64,000 bases of DNA from Desulforapulum sp034007745 (GTDB lineage Bacteria > Desulfobacterota > Desulfobacteria > Desulfobacterales > Desulfobacteraceae), in assembly GCA_034007745.1 (NCBI GenBank), contig JAVEQI010000001.1:158034-222033 (forward strand), written 5' to 3'. Positions 42,045 to 51,751 of this stretch are shown piece after piece (positions within the stretch are counted from its first letter, which is position 1; each line of letters starts with the position of its first letter). A program made the position numbers and the translations under genes. The notes under the pieces were generated by a model. The model saw nothing but the letters and a program-made list of their open reading frames with translations. It was not told where the DNA came from and made no database searches.

Positions 42045-42050
42045 ATTAAT

Positions 42051-43781
42051 CTAAAGGATGGGAAGATACTCCGGATTCCAGCACATCTTCTCGATCAAGG
42101 TGTTCAGCCTTTCCGGGTCATTGTTGTGCTGATACCTGCTGTATGCGCACTCGCCTGCAACATTGCCGCGGATTGCCTCTTCTCCCACATACTTTGCCAC
42201 CTTGAGAGAAATCTTTCTCAGATCCTCCAGGGGCGGACAGAGGATGCCGGCCTCAATGTCCTGCTCAGATACATACTCGGCAATAGCATGGGCTGCGGCA
42301 GAGAAAAAGGTGGGAAGCACCTCACGGGCACCAGAAGCAATGATCCCGAGACCCACGCCAGGAAAGACAAAGGCGTTGTTCATCTGGCCGACCCGGATCT
42401 TCTGATTCCCAAGGGTTACCGGATTAAAGGGACTTCCCGTGGCAACCAGAGCCTTGCCGTCTGTCCAGTCATAAACGTCCTGGGGAAAAGCTTCGGCATT
42501 TTTGGTGGGGTTGCTTAGGGGCAAAATAACCGGTCTTTCGGTATTTTCACCCACGGCCAGAACCACCTCCCTGGTAAAAGTCTTGGGCTGACCTGAGGTG
42601 CCGATGAGAACAGTAACCTTTTCGTTCCTGATAACGTTGACAAGGGTGTTTTCTCCGGGTGAAGCAATCCATGGGAGGGAGGCAGGGTCCTTTGCAAACT
42701 TTTCCTTGTAGGGCTCAAGGGCGCGATCCGTGGCAACAACCCCCCTGCTGTCCATGGTAAAAATCCGTTTCCTCGCCTCAACCCCGTCAAGCCCCTCCTG
42801 TATAAGTTCGGTTTCGATCTGTTCGGCAATACCGATACCACCTGCACCGGCTCCATTGATCAGAAACACCTGGTCGACAAGCCTCTCCTTTTTAGCCTTC
42901 ATGGCCGCAAGGATGCCTGCAAGGGCGATGGAACCAGTACCCTGGATGTCATCGTTGAAGGAGATAAGATCACTCAGATAAACATCCTTGATGGTAAAGG
43001 CGTTCTGCTTTGAAAAATCTTCCCACTGGCACAAAGCCTTTGGGAAAACAGCCTTGAATGCCCGAGCAAATTTCTTGATGAAATCAAGGTAATCAGCGCC
43101 CTTTAAGCGGGGTTTTCGCCAGCCCAGATAATTTACATCATCCAGGAGCGCCTGGTTATCGGTTCCCACATCAAGGGAGATGGGTAGACAATGCCAGGGA
43201 GCAATCCCCGCCCCCTGGGTATAGAGCATAAGTTTGCCGAGACAGATGGCAATACCGCCTACGCCCTGGTCACCAATGCCGAGGATTCCCTGGTTGTCGG
43301 TCACAACCGAAACACGAATATCCCGGTCGCTGTAGCGTCTCAGAATCTCTTCCGCCTGGTCGATATTGCCGGGATAAAAATGAATCCCGCTGGCCCTTCT
43401 GAACATGGACGAATAGTTCTGACAGGCAAGGCCAACCGTGGGTGTATAGATGATGCTCAAATATCTTGGTATATCTGTTGCAATTACCCCATGGGCAAGG
43501 GTGACGTTTCTGTCAAACAGACTGCGGATATAGACAAATCGCTCAAGGTCACTCCCCTTGTCGTCAATGATCTTGAGGGATGAGGCTATCTGATCCTTGA
43601 GATCCTTTACCCTGGGGGGGAGAAACCCCGAAAGATGAAGCTTTTGCCTCTCTTGCTTGGTAAAGGCTGTTCCCTTGCTGATATTGTTGTACCGAAGAAC
43701 ATCGGAGCCGCTTGTGTGGATTTGAACTCCTGTGGTCTCACCATAATCGCCAAATTCAAAGGTGTAATTTTTCTCTTCCAT
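42051..43781 (-). CDS. maeA: NAD-dependent malic enzyme
   Basis: This 576-aa oxidative decarboxylase converts malate to pyruvate and CO2. It has YTPTVGLACQNYSSM near 112, the NAD-site region FLINGAGAGGIGIAEQ near 305, and the metal-binding ISFNDDIQGTG near 270. The length fits the large (MaeA) type. The end is 7 nt from a repeat element. No obvious operon partner is present; the response regulator gene on the same strand starts further upstream. It may supply pyruvate or reducing equivalents during growth on C4 acids. Confidence 0.9.
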   Translation of the reverse strand: MEEKNYTFEFGDYGETTGVQIHTSGSDVLRYNNISKGTAFTKQERQKLHLSGFLPPRVKDLKDQIASSLKIIDDKGSDLERFVYIRSLFDRNVTLAHGVIATDIPRYLSIIYTPTVGLACQNYSSMFRRASGIHFYPGNIDQAEEILRRYSDRDIRVSVVTDNQGILGIGDQGVGGIAICLGKLMLYTQGAGIAPWHCLPISLDVGTDNQALLDDVNYLGWRKPRLKGADYLDFIKKFARAFKAVFPKALCQWEDFSKQNAFTIKDVYLSDLISFNDDIQGTGSIALAGILAAMKAKKERLVDQVFLINGAGAGGIGIAEQIETELIQEGLDGVEARKRIFTMDSRGVVATDRALEPYKEKFAKDPASLPWIASPGENTLVNVIRNEKVTVLIGTSGQPKTFTREVVLAVGENTERPVILPLSNPTKNAEAFPQDVYDWTDGKALVATGSPFNPVTLGNQKIRVGQMNNAFVFPGVGLGIIASGAREVLPTFFSAAAHAIAEYVSEQDIEAGILCPPLEDLRKISLKVAKYVGEEAIRGNVAGECAYSRYQHNNDPERLNTLIEKMCWNPEYLPIL

Positions 43782-43906
43782 GTCAGTCTTCTAAATACCC
43801 TTCATTAAGTGTCAAAAAAACAAAAAAAAGCACACTTACCAAAAAAATTAAAATAGTAGCACAGGGATTGGCTCGACACAAAGAAAAATGCTGTTTTTCT
43901 AAACAT

Positions 43907-44545
43907 CTAAAGTTCAACGATTTTGTTTTTAATGGCAAACCTTGACAGTTCGGCATTGTTTCTCAGGTTGAGCTTTTTTAATACCCTCGCCCGATAGGTA
44001 TCAACGGTCTTGACACTGATGTTATAGCTTGCGGCTATTTCATGGTTGGTCTGGCCAAGGGCGAGCTTTCGAAGTACCTGGAGTTCACGCATGGACAGTG
44101 AATCTGCAGCCGAACGAAACTTATCCCCCCTGACAACCCTCAAGGCCAAAGCCTCGCTGGCCTTTTCAGTCAGATACCGGCCTCCCGAGTGAAGTTTTTT
44201 GATGGCGTCCACCAGCTGTTCAGGCGCAGACTGTTTGGTCACGTACCCCATGGCTCCGATCTCCACGGCCTTGATCACATACTGCTCCTCATCGTGCATG
44301 GTTAAAATCAGCACGGGCAGCCCCGGGGTACTGCGCTTGAGCATGTCGGTCACCTCAAGCCCGTCAAGACCCGGCATGGAGATATCAATAACCGCAACAT
44401 CGGGTTTTGACGCAAGGGCACCTTTTATAGCACCGTTACCATCCTCAGCCTCGGCCACCACCTCCATCTCGCCGCTCTCTTCGATGATCCTGCGAAGCCC
44501 CTCCCTAACGATTTTGTGATCATCTGCAAGCAATACCCTGATCAT
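43907..44545 (-). CDS. NarL/LuxR-type response regulator
   Basis: This roughly 212-aa regulator has a receiver domain (residues 1-118, phosphorylatable Asp in VAVIDISMPGLDG, Thr in ILTMHDEEQY, Lys in YVTKQSAPEQL) and a C-terminal LuxR helix-turn-helix (about 148-205, SMRELQVLRKLALGQTNHEIA). The start is ATG 44545 behind GGGAGG, overlapping the kinase stop by 4 nt, so the pair is co-translated. The targets are unknown. Confidence 0.9.
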   Translation of the reverse strand: MIRVLLADDHKIVREGLRRIIEESGEMEVVAEAEDGNGAIKGALASKPDVAVIDISMPGLDGLEVTDMLKRSTPGLPVLILTMHDEEQYVIKAVEIGAMGYVTKQSAPEQLVDAIKKLHSGGRYLTEKASEALALRVVRGDKFRSAADSLSMRELQVLRKLALGQTNHEIAASYNISVKTVDTYRARVLKKLNLRNNAELSRFAIKNKIVEL

Positions 44546-46668
44546 GATTTTTCCTCCCGGAAATGAACAAAGCATGAGACCGTGGTTCCCCGATCCGGGC
44601 CCGAATCAATCTCGAGATTACCGCCGGCCAGGGTGGCCCTCTCCTTCATCCCGGCAAGCCCGAAACCCTCGGCCTCGTCAGCGTCATCAAGGACAAATCC
44701 AACCCCGTTATCCTTGATCGTCAACACCAGGCGCTCTCCTTCCACGGAAAGGGAGAGCTCTGCAATGGAACCGCCTGAATGACGGATGGCATTGGTCAAC
44801 GCCTCCTGGGCAATCCTGTAAAGGGCTGTGGCAAGGGTTACATCGATCTCTGGAAGGTTTGAACTCTGGAACACACAGGTAATGTCAGAACGTTTTTCAA
44901 AATCCCCGGTCAGGGACTCCAGGGCCTCCACAAGCCCCAGGTCATCGAGCACACCCGGTCTCAACCGGAAGGCCATGTCCCTTACATCCTCTATGGTGTC
45001 ATCGATAAGCGAAGAGATGCGACCGGCCCTGACAGCTGCATCTTCATCCCTTGGGGCAAGGTGTTTGGCAATCCACACGGCATCGATCCTGAGGGCCGTA
45101 AGAACCTGGCCCAGGTGATCGTGGAGTTCCCTTGCAAGGGCACCCCGTTCAATCTCATGGGCCTCCATGATGCCTCCCGAAAGCCGCCTTAAGTTGTCCC
45201 GGACCTTTTTAAGCTCAACCGTCCTCTCCTGAACCTGCTTTTCAAGGTCCATGGAATAGGTGGAAAGCTTTTGAGTGGCCTCTTCAAGGGCCTTTTGCAC
45301 CTGATTCTTCTCCGTCACATCAACACTCACGGCAAGGGACCGAACCACCCTGTTATTTTCATCCCTCACCCCATGACAGGAAAGCATAATTTCGATCTGT
45401 CCGCCGTTCTTCTTCAGATAGGTGTAGGGAACATCCTTGCAAACACCTGTCCTGAAGAACTCGGGAAATACAACCCCAAGGGCATACCCCCGGGACTCAG
45501 GGGTATAAAAACTCGTAAGATCCCGGCCGATAACCTCGTCCCTTGCATACCCCATTTTTTCAAGCCAGTAATCGCTGACCCGAATGACCCTGCCTATGGT
45601 ATCTATGGAATGAAGCATCACAGGGGTTTTATGATAGATATCCCGGTAACGCTCTTCGCTGAACCGCAATTCCCTCTCCACCCTCTTTCTCCTCAATATC
45701 TCCTGAAGTGCAATCCTGTACAGGATCAGCACTGAAATCCCGATGAAAATAGAAACGATCAGGACAACAGGCCCCACCACCTTTAAAAATGGATCTGCAA
45801 GATGGCGTCCGATCTCTCCATAATCCCTGAGGTGAATCACCTTCCAGCCGGGATGGGTGTCAAGCTCCAGGGCTGAAAAAAGATAGTCCACCCCTTTATT
45901 ATCTGACACGTGATCGTTCTTTTCACGGCGGAAACCTGCCCAGGGCCAGGGACCTTTACCAAACTGCTTTGAATCTTCTATCCTCTGAATGATTTCAGGA
46001 TCAAGCTTCCACAAAAACTTGAAAGAAAAACCCTCCTTGTTGGAAATAAAGACCATGCCATTGGGGTCTGTTACCAGAAGAAGATCTTCAGAATCGGTAA
46101 AGAGTTTTGACTCGGCAAGCTCAACCGGAGATTTAATCACAGCTACTCCGATAATACTGGTTTTTTCCCTGTCATACACGGGATGACTGTAGTACACGCC
46201 CCTTTTATGGGAAGTCGCACCCAGGGCAATATAGGTTGAAGGGTTTCCCAAAATTGCCTCCGTGAAATAGGGGCGAAAGGAAAAATCCTCCCCGACAAAG
46301 CTGTCTGTCCGGTTTCGGTTGGAGCTTGCCACGGTTTTGCCCTGCCGATCCATCAGATAGCAGGTATCAAGCCCCAGGGAAAAGGCAAAGTTGTCCAGAA
46401 TCGGATTCAGTTGAGCCATGGAGGAGTCGTCGTTTTTTTCAAGAACTATTCTCAGCTCCTTGAGACCGGCCAGGGCCTTTACCGGCCGAATATGTTCGGA
46501 CAAGAAAAGATTGACCTGGCGCCGTAAAAGCTCAAGCCTTGCATCTGCATAATTTTCTGCATCATGAACGGCGCTCTGACGTAAGGAATAGTAATACAGC
46601 CATCCCCCGGTTGATGCGGAAAGAAAGGCAAGAAGGGCAAGCACCAGGACGATCAGTCTTAATTTCAT
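44542..46668 (-). CDS. Sensor histidine kinase (dCache-PAS-HisKA_3)
   Basis: This 708-aa membrane kinase has a transmembrane helix (residues 5-26), a periplasmic double-Cache-like domain (about 35-290, with SFRPYFTEA and GVYYSHPVYD), a second helix (about 300-322), a PAS domain (about 345-465), a HisKA_3 dimerisation helix (phospho-His in ALARELHDHLGQVL near 520), and an HATPase (EALTNAIRHSGG, DNGVGF, GFGLAGMKERA). It is NarX-like in its catalytic half and signals to the downstream LuxR regulator. Cache domains often bind small organic acids or amino acids. Confidence 0.88.
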   Translation of the reverse strand: MKLRLIVLVLALLAFLSASTGGWLYYYSLRQSAVHDAENYADARLELLRRQVNLFLSEHIRPVKALAGLKELRIVLEKNDDSSMAQLNPILDNFAFSLGLDTCYLMDRQGKTVASSNRNRTDSFVGEDFSFRPYFTEAILGNPSTYIALGATSHKRGVYYSHPVYDREKTSIIGVAVIKSPVELAESKLFTDSEDLLLVTDPNGMVFISNKEGFSFKFLWKLDPEIIQRIEDSKQFGKGPWPWAGFRREKNDHVSDNKGVDYLFSALELDTHPGWKVIHLRDYGEIGRHLADPFLKVVGPVVLIVSIFIGISVLILYRIALQEILRRKRVERELRFSEERYRDIYHKTPVMLHSIDTIGRVIRVSDYWLEKMGYARDEVIGRDLTSFYTPESRGYALGVVFPEFFRTGVCKDVPYTYLKKNGGQIEIMLSCHGVRDENNRVVRSLAVSVDVTEKNQVQKALEEATQKLSTYSMDLEKQVQERTVELKKVRDNLRRLSGGIMEAHEIERGALARELHDHLGQVLTALRIDAVWIAKHLAPRDEDAAVRAGRISSLIDDTIEDVRDMAFRLRPGVLDDLGLVEALESLTGDFEKRSDITCVFQSSNLPEIDVTLATALYRIAQEALTNAIRHSGGSIAELSLSVEGERLVLTIKDNGVGFVLDDADEAEGFGLAGMKERATLAGGNLEIDSGPDRGTTVSCFVHFREEKS

Positions 46669-46757
46669 ACCATACCTACCCTTGGGATGTTTAACTCTTT
46701 ATCGATGCAGGCATGACAGGACCATGACAGGACCAGGGATTGAGGTCTGATGATGTC

Positions 46758-48431
46758 CTAATCTCTGAGGTCCTTTTTAAGAATCTTGCCCACCGCAGAT
46801 TTGGGAAGGTCCTCCCGGATCTCAACCTCCACCGGCCACTTGTACTTTGCAAGTCTTGTTGAGCAAAAATCAAGAATCTCCCTTTCAGTAACCTTTTCGC
46901 CCGGTTTTAGCACGATAAACACCTTTGCGGCCTCTCCTCTCTTGGGATGGGGAATGCCGACACAGCAGGCCTCCTGAACCTTGGGGTGTTCGTAAAGAAC
47001 CTCTTCTATATCCCTTGGATAGACATTGTAACCGCCGGAGATGATCATGTCCTTTATCCTGTCCACAATGTAGAAATAACCGTCCGCGTCCATGGTGGCC
47101 ACATCACCTGTGTGAAGCCAGCCATCCTCGGTCAGAGTGGCCCTGGTCTCATCCGGACGGTTAAGATACCCCTCCATGACCTGGGGGCCCCGTATAAAAA
47201 GTTCGCCTGGTTCTCCTGGGACAACATCTGTCACCCCATCCTCAAGGCTGACAATTCTGCACTCCACATCCGATATTGGAAGCCCGATGCTGCCGGGCTT
47301 CCTTGTCCCCTGAAAGGGGTTTACATGGGTCACAGGAGAAGACTCGGTAAGTCCGAACCCTTCCACGATAGTCGCTCCTGTCAGCTTTTCAAATTCAGCT
47401 ATAATCTCAACAGGGAGGGGAGAGCTTCCTGAGAAAGAACCCTTGAGGCTTGTCAGATCACTTGTCCCGATATTCGGGTGGTTGAGCATGCCGATGTACA
47501 TGGTAGGAACCAGAGGCGCGAATGTGGGTTTGAACTTTGAAATGACTTCAAGCAAGGGTTCCGGCTGGGGTTTAGGCACAAGGATATTGCCCCAGGCCAT
47601 GGCTATGGCAAAGTTCATGGAGGTGGAGAGCCCGAACACATGGAAAAAGGGAAGCGCCCCTAGCATGGTGGCTGCCCCCATCTTGAACATGGGGAACCAA
47701 GCTTTGAGCTGCTGCACCTGGCAGCTCAGATTCCTATGGGTTAGGACCACACCCTTGGACACACCTGTAGTGCCGCCAGTGTACTGGTACATGGCAGGGT
47801 CATCAAAGCTGATCTGAACACCTGGGTTCTCAGGCTTATTTTTCTCCAGAAGAGCTTTGAAAGAATAAAGATCAGGCCCCGGCTGTACATCAACAGCAAG
47901 TTTTCTCTTCTTTGCGACCAGGGGAAAGAGAAGCCTCTTGGCAAAAGGAAGATAATCACCAAGGCTGGTATAGATAATTGTTTTTATAGGGGTTTTACCC
48001 TTCAGGGCCTTCATCCTCTCCACCAGAAGATCAATGGTGACAACCAGGGTTGAGCCGGAATCGTTAAACTGGTGCAGCAATTCCCGATCTGAATAGAGCG
48101 GGTTGTTCATAACGGCAATGGCACCTATCCTTAAAATGGCATAGTAGGCAACCACACAGGGGATTACGTTGGGAAGAAGGATGCTGACACTATCGCCTTT
48201 TTTGACGCCCATCTGCCTTAAAACCCCTGCAAAGGTATCGACCATTGCATTTACTTCAGCAAAGGAGAGCTTATACCCCTCAAAGATAAGAGCCGTGTTT
48301 CCCGGAAAATTCCGGGCTGATCGTTCGAGATACCCTGGTATTAAGACCTCTTCATAATCAATAGATTCAGGAACTCCCGGATCATAGGCGTTAACCCAAA
48401 CCTTTTCTTTTGACTGAGCGTGCTCGTTCAT
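46758..48431 (-). CDS. Long-chain fatty-acid-CoA ligase (FadD-like)
   Basis: This 557-aa AMP-forming ligase has ATP-binding YTGGTTGVSKGVVLTHRN near 215, GFGLTESSPVTHV near 355, GWLHTGDVATMD near 440, VDRIKDMIISGGYNVYPR, and catalytic PKSAVGKILKK at the end. The frame can be extended to 48464, but ATG 48431 follows GGGGGAG. It is longer and closer to FadD than the AlkK-like ligase at 11113. Two ligases of differing type suggest oxidation of fatty acids of different chain length. No other beta-oxidation gene is present. Confidence 0.87.
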   Translation of the reverse strand: MNEHAQSKEKVWVNAYDPGVPESIDYEEVLIPGYLERSARNFPGNTALIFEGYKLSFAEVNAMVDTFAGVLRQMGVKKGDSVSILLPNVIPCVVAYYAILRIGAIAVMNNPLYSDRELLHQFNDSGSTLVVTIDLLVERMKALKGKTPIKTIIYTSLGDYLPFAKRLLFPLVAKKRKLAVDVQPGPDLYSFKALLEKNKPENPGVQISFDDPAMYQYTGGTTGVSKGVVLTHRNLSCQVQQLKAWFPMFKMGAATMLGALPFFHVFGLSTSMNFAIAMAWGNILVPKPQPEPLLEVISKFKPTFAPLVPTMYIGMLNHPNIGTSDLTSLKGSFSGSSPLPVEIIAEFEKLTGATIVEGFGLTESSPVTHVNPFQGTRKPGSIGLPISDVECRIVSLEDGVTDVVPGEPGELFIRGPQVMEGYLNRPDETRATLTEDGWLHTGDVATMDADGYFYIVDRIKDMIISGGYNVYPRDIEEVLYEHPKVQEACCVGIPHPKRGEAAKVFIVLKPGEKVTEREILDFCSTRLAKYKWPVEVEIREDLPKSAVGKILKKDLRD

Positions 48432-49013
48432 TATCTCTCCCCCCTTTAAATAATCTTTAAACAAACTTTAAATTTTATGACAGGCCCCATGACAGGGCCG
48501 ATAATAATCACAAACCCGATCTGACTCATGAAAATAGTGACAAAAGGCACTGCATGTCAAGTTAAAAGGAACCAAAGGCACAGGCCCTTGACTTTATATT
48601 CCCAGGTCGCAAAGAAGAACAAATGGCTCATCCCGGATTGACGCCGGCCATCTCTGCCACCAAGGTCAGGATATCGTCAAAAACTAGTGAGACGGGATTG
48701 CCCTTGGTGCTGCTTGACTGCATGGCCTTTTCCGCAAGGGTTCTACACAAGCCATGAGATCTGGATTCATATGGACTTGTCAACTAAATTGACCGAAACA
48801 AGTCAACAAAAATTGACACCATCACCTTTTTCCAATTAAAGTTCTGACAAAAGTTTCGAAAAAGGAGCCTATAACAACAAGCTCAGCACTCTTTTGCATA
48901 TTTTCTTCCAACAGGCACATCCATTGCATAACAATGAATCAAAATACAATGAAGTTAAGCACCAATAACAACTATACTAACAGCTAACAGCTGTCTACCA
49001 ACCGGAGGTGACT
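48432..49013. other. Divergent spacer before the FrhB-like gene
   Basis: This is about 580 bases with no clear gene. The minus strand around 48628-48745 keeps a 37-codon frame ending ILTLVAEMAGVNPG that may be the tail of a lost gene. A heptad array lies at 48963-48997. The remainder is AT-rich and probably contains divergent promoters. Confidence 0.4.
48963..48997 (+). repeat. Period-7 array upstream of the FrhB-like gene
   Basis: Heptamers CAATAAC, AACTATA, CTAACAG, CTAACAG and CTGTCTA are consecutive. They end 16 nt before the start codon, just in front of the ribosome site. Confidence 0.65.
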
Positions 49014-50129
49014 ATGAAAACCTTTTTTAACCTTATCCAGGAAGTACAAAAACCGGGAAAGTGCCACTATTGCGGAGGTTGCGTTACCTTTTGTTCTGCC
49101 ATCAACTATGGAGCGCTTAAAACAGACCACGAGGGTAAACCGGTTTTTGCAGACATAGAAAAATGCATTGAATGCGGCATCTGCTACATGATCTGCCCAG
49201 AAACCGGCGTACTTGACCAGGAGATAAAACAGGCCGCCCATTGGGAAGCCCCTGCCGGTAAAACTATCGGAACCTCGGTTGCAAGGGCAAGAGATCTCAT
49301 TATCCGGGAGTCAGGAACCGATGGCGGTGTGGTCACGGCCCTGCTCGTCCATCTCTTTGAAACGGGAAAGATCAACGGAGCAATTGTTTCGAGAAGCACA
49401 GACACGGGCCGGGAACCCTGGCTTGCAACCACAAAGGAAGAGCTTTTAGATGCAGCCGGAAGTCACTTCAATCTTTCCCAGGGTATGGAAACCTTTGGTG
49501 AACAATACTCCACCTTTTCTCCATCCATCAAGGCCCTTGCCGAAATCCGGAGGGAAGGCCTTGAACGAATCGCCTTTGTAGGAACACCCTGTCAGGTAAA
49601 CACAATCAGGAGAATGCAGGCCCTTGGTGTAGTTCCTGCAGACAGTATTGTTCTCTGCCTCGGGCTTTTGTGCTCAGGAAACTTCACCATTACCAAGGAA
49701 AGCTTTCATAAACTTGAAAAGGAGTATAAATTTGATTATCACGACATTGAGAAGATAAATATCAAGGAAAATTTTCTTCTCAGACTTGCCACAGGAGAGA
49801 TACGGGAGATCCCCATCAGCGCCCTTGAATCAATAAAGCGGCCTGCATGCCGATATTGCAACGATTTTTCTGCTGAATTTGCCGATATCTCCTTTGGCGG
49901 AATCGGTGCCGATGCAGGTTTCACAACGGTCATAACACGCACTCCCCTTGGCCGGGCTATTTTTGCCCAGGGATTGGAAAAAGTGCTGGAACAGCACAGC
50001 CACAAGGAGAATCCCACCTATGCAACCCATGCAGAAGCCATGGTTCTTGCAGCCTCCAAGGCGAAAAAACAGACAGCTGAAAAAAATCTGAAAGAACTTT
50101 CACCAGACTCTTTAACTTTTAAGGCATAA
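49014..50129 (+). CDS. FrhB/FdhB-like coenzyme F420-type flavoprotein with ferredoxin head
   Basis: This roughly 371-aa protein has a 2x[4Fe-4S] head (residues 17-64: CHYCGGCVTFC and CIECGICYMIC) followed by an FrhB_FdhB domain: RESGTDGGVVTALLVHL near 104, VGTPCQVNTIRRMQ near 190, LGLLCSGNFT near 222, and CRYCNDFSAEFADISFGGIG near 280. The family includes the F420 hydrogenase and formate dehydrogenase beta subunits. F420 is not general in this lineage, so NAD or another flavin partner is likelier. It is single, with no hydrogenase or formate dehydrogenase genes adjacent. ATG 49014 lies behind GGAGGTG. Confidence 0.83.
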   Translation: MKTFFNLIQEVQKPGKCHYCGGCVTFCSAINYGALKTDHEGKPVFADIEKCIECGICYMICPETGVLDQEIKQAAHWEAPAGKTIGTSVARARDLIIRESGTDGGVVTALLVHLFETGKINGAIVSRSTDTGREPWLATTKEELLDAAGSHFNLSQGMETFGEQYSTFSPSIKALAEIRREGLERIAFVGTPCQVNTIRRMQALGVVPADSIVLCLGLLCSGNFTITKESFHKLEKEYKFDYHDIEKINIKENFLLRLATGEIREIPISALESIKRPACRYCNDFSAEFADISFGGIGADAGFTTVITRTPLGRAIFAQGLEKVLEQHSHKENPTYATHAEAMVLAASKAKKQTAEKNLKELSPDSLTFKA

Positions 50130-50151
50130 CCAGCAAAGTCTGAGCCAGTGT

Positions 50152-50176
50152 AAGGGCGGCCCTTAGGGGCGCCCTT
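50152..50176. terminator. Hairpin between convergent FrhB-like and SH3 genes
   Basis: AAGGGCG (50152-50158) pairs with CGCCCTT (50170-50176). It lies between converging genes. TTTATGG follows on the plus side, giving only a weak T run. Confidence 0.45.
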
Positions 50177-50190
50177 TATGGCATCCCCCG

Positions 50191-50862
50191 CTAATAATGG
50201 TATTTTTTTCGACCGCTGCCCATACTTCGCCCAATGATCCATCCAACGACCAACACCCCTGCACCGGCAAGAAACCACTTCAACATGACGGTTTTTAAAT
50301 AATCCCTGCTGGCATCTTTAAACTTCTTTAGTTCCGATGTGAGTGTCAGATTTTCCTCTTTCAAGGTTTTATTTTCCTCAATAAGAGCCGCGCTGTCCTT
50401 TACCTCTCCCCCCATGGACGATTCAAGGGCGGCAAGCTTCGCCTGGTACTCCTCGCGTATAGCCCCGACACTTTCTGGCTGGGAAGACCTCTCCTGGGTG
50501 AATTCATTGTTGACCTTCTCAAGCTCTTTTATCTTTTTTTCCAAGCGGTCAACCACCAGTGCTGCGGGAAGATCATAAATTATATAGCTGCCCTGAACCC
50601 ATCCCTCATCACCATCCTTGGAACGAACCCGAAAATAGGTACCCTTTTTTTCCAGAATTTCAACCTCAGTATTGCTGGGCAAGGTCTTGATGACAGAATA
50701 TTTATCTCCTGGACCGCTTCGCATGGTAAGCAAAAGCATGTCTGACACGTAACCCGTTTCTGCAATAACGGGAAGGCTGCAAAAGAGGGCAAGTAAAGCA
50801 GACATGGATAGGATGTATAATGAATGGACAATTTTATCTTTGATTATTTGTTTGATTCTCAT
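50191..50862 (-). CDS. SH3-domain exported protein (TIGR04211-like)
   Basis: This roughly 223-aa protein has a signal/anchor segment (residues 8-30, including YILSMSALLALFCSLPVIA), a bacterial SH3 domain (about 34-95: MRSGPGDKYSVIKTLPSNTEVEILEKK to GWVQGSY), a coiled coil (about 103-185, KKIKELEKVNNEF to LTSELKKF) and a C-terminal membrane helix (about 195-215). This layout matches the YgiM/TIGR04211 family. Bacterial SH3 domains often bind peptidoglycan. ATG 50862 is preferred over 50880 because GAGGAG fits it. Confidence 0.8.
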   Translation of the reverse strand: MRIKQIIKDKIVHSLYILSMSALLALFCSLPVIAETGYVSDMLLLTMRSGPGDKYSVIKTLPSNTEVEILEKKGTYFRVRSKDGDEGWVQGSYIIYDLPAALVVDRLEKKIKELEKVNNEFTQERSSQPESVGAIREEYQAKLAALESSMGGEVKDSAALIEENKTLKEENLTLTSELKKFKDASRDYLKTVMLKWFLAGAGVLVVGWIIGRSMGSGRKKYHY

Positions 50863-50917
50863 GGTGAAATCTCTCCTCATTTTTTATTGTTTCAATATCA
50901 ACACCAGCGCTATTTTA

Positions 50918-50958
50918 CAACAGCTAAAACCTGACACCTAACCCCTAGCAGCTAATTA
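50918..50958. repeat. Period-7 array (about six units)
   Basis: Heptamers CAACAGC, TAAAACC, TGACACC, TAACCCC, TAGCAGC and TAATTAT are consecutive. The array lies between the divergent SH3 and aldolase genes. Confidence 0.6.
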
Positions 50959-51035
50959 TGCCCACCAGGTCAAATATCCAGCATAGGACGAATAATTGTT
51001 GCAAAGCAATCAAGGGCGGTGTATCAATTTTTAAC

Positions 51036-51683
51036 ATGATACTTTACCAGGAACGAGAAGCCATCGTCATCTTTGGCAACCGAATGCTCAAAGCGAACCT
51101 GACCACCGGTTCCGGAGGCAATTTAAGCCTGTTTAACAGGCAAAAGAATCTAATTGCCATCACCCCGAGTGGAATTGAATACCCTGACCTTTCACCCGAA
51201 GACATCCTTGTCCTTGCTCCCGACGGGAGGGTGGTGGATGGAAACAACAAACCATCCAGCGAAATCGGTTTCCACCTCGCTCTTTACCAGAAGCGCCAGG
51301 ATATCTCTGCCGTGGTCCACACCCACTCCACCTATGCAACCACCTATGCCTGCCTTAACAGGGAGATCCCCGCAGTTCACTATCTTGTGGGTTTTTCAGG
51401 CAACAAGGTTCCCCTGGCACCCTACGCCACCTTTGGCACCGAGGCTCTTGCCATTGCTGTCGCAAATTCCATCCAGAATTACAATGCAGTTCTACTTGCC
51501 AACCACGGCCTCGTGGCTGTTGGAACCACGATGAAACGGGCCTTTAACACGGCAGAAGAGATCGAACTCGTGGCGCGACTGTGCTTTCAAGCCGAAGCTA
51601 TCGGCACGCCGATAATTCTAAGTGATAATGAAATGACGAAGGTTGTGGAAAAATTTGCCAGTTACGGTCCGGGTGAAGAGTAA
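51036..51683 (+). CDS. Class II aldolase (FucA-like)
   Basis: This 215-aa zinc aldolase is the length of E. coli FucA. It has GSGGNLSLF near 30, SSEIGFHLALY near 73, VVHTHSTYATTYA with the zinc histidines near 91, and LLANHGLVAVG with the third His near 153. Family members cleave fuculose-1-phosphate or related sugar phosphates; the exact substrate is unknown. The frame is open from 50958, but the first conserved residues start at ATG 51036, which gives the standard length. No sugar operon is near it. Methionine salvage or 5-deoxyribose disposal are possible alternatives. Confidence 0.82.
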   Translation: MILYQEREAIVIFGNRMLKANLTTGSGGNLSLFNRQKNLIAITPSGIEYPDLSPEDILVLAPDGRVVDGNNKPSSEIGFHLALYQKRQDISAVVHTHSTYATTYACLNREIPAVHYLVGFSGNKVPLAPYATFGTEALAIAVANSIQNYNAVLLANHGLVAVGTTMKRAFNTAEEIELVARLCFQAEAIGTPIILSDNEMTKVVEKFASYGPGEE

Positions 51684-51751
51684 AGGAAATGCCGTCTGAT
51701 GCCTGTGAAAATATTTGCCCTATTAAACAACATCTAAATGGAGTCAGCTAA

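Larger units (their letters stand above)
41677..42050. other. Repeat-rich spacer between potA and maeA
   Basis: These 374 bases hold no gene. From left to right they contain a heptad array (41747-41788), a hairpin element (41794-41836), a second heptad array (41841-41882), a 22-bp inverted repeat pair (41900-42002) and a further hairpin element (42011-42044). Together these form the densest cluster of dispersed repeats in the window. Confidence 0.7.

Noticed and set aside
48628..48745. Intact small gene on the minus strand
   Set aside because: Only about 37 codons remain open without a start or ribosome site; it may be a lost gene's tail but is too weak to list as coding.
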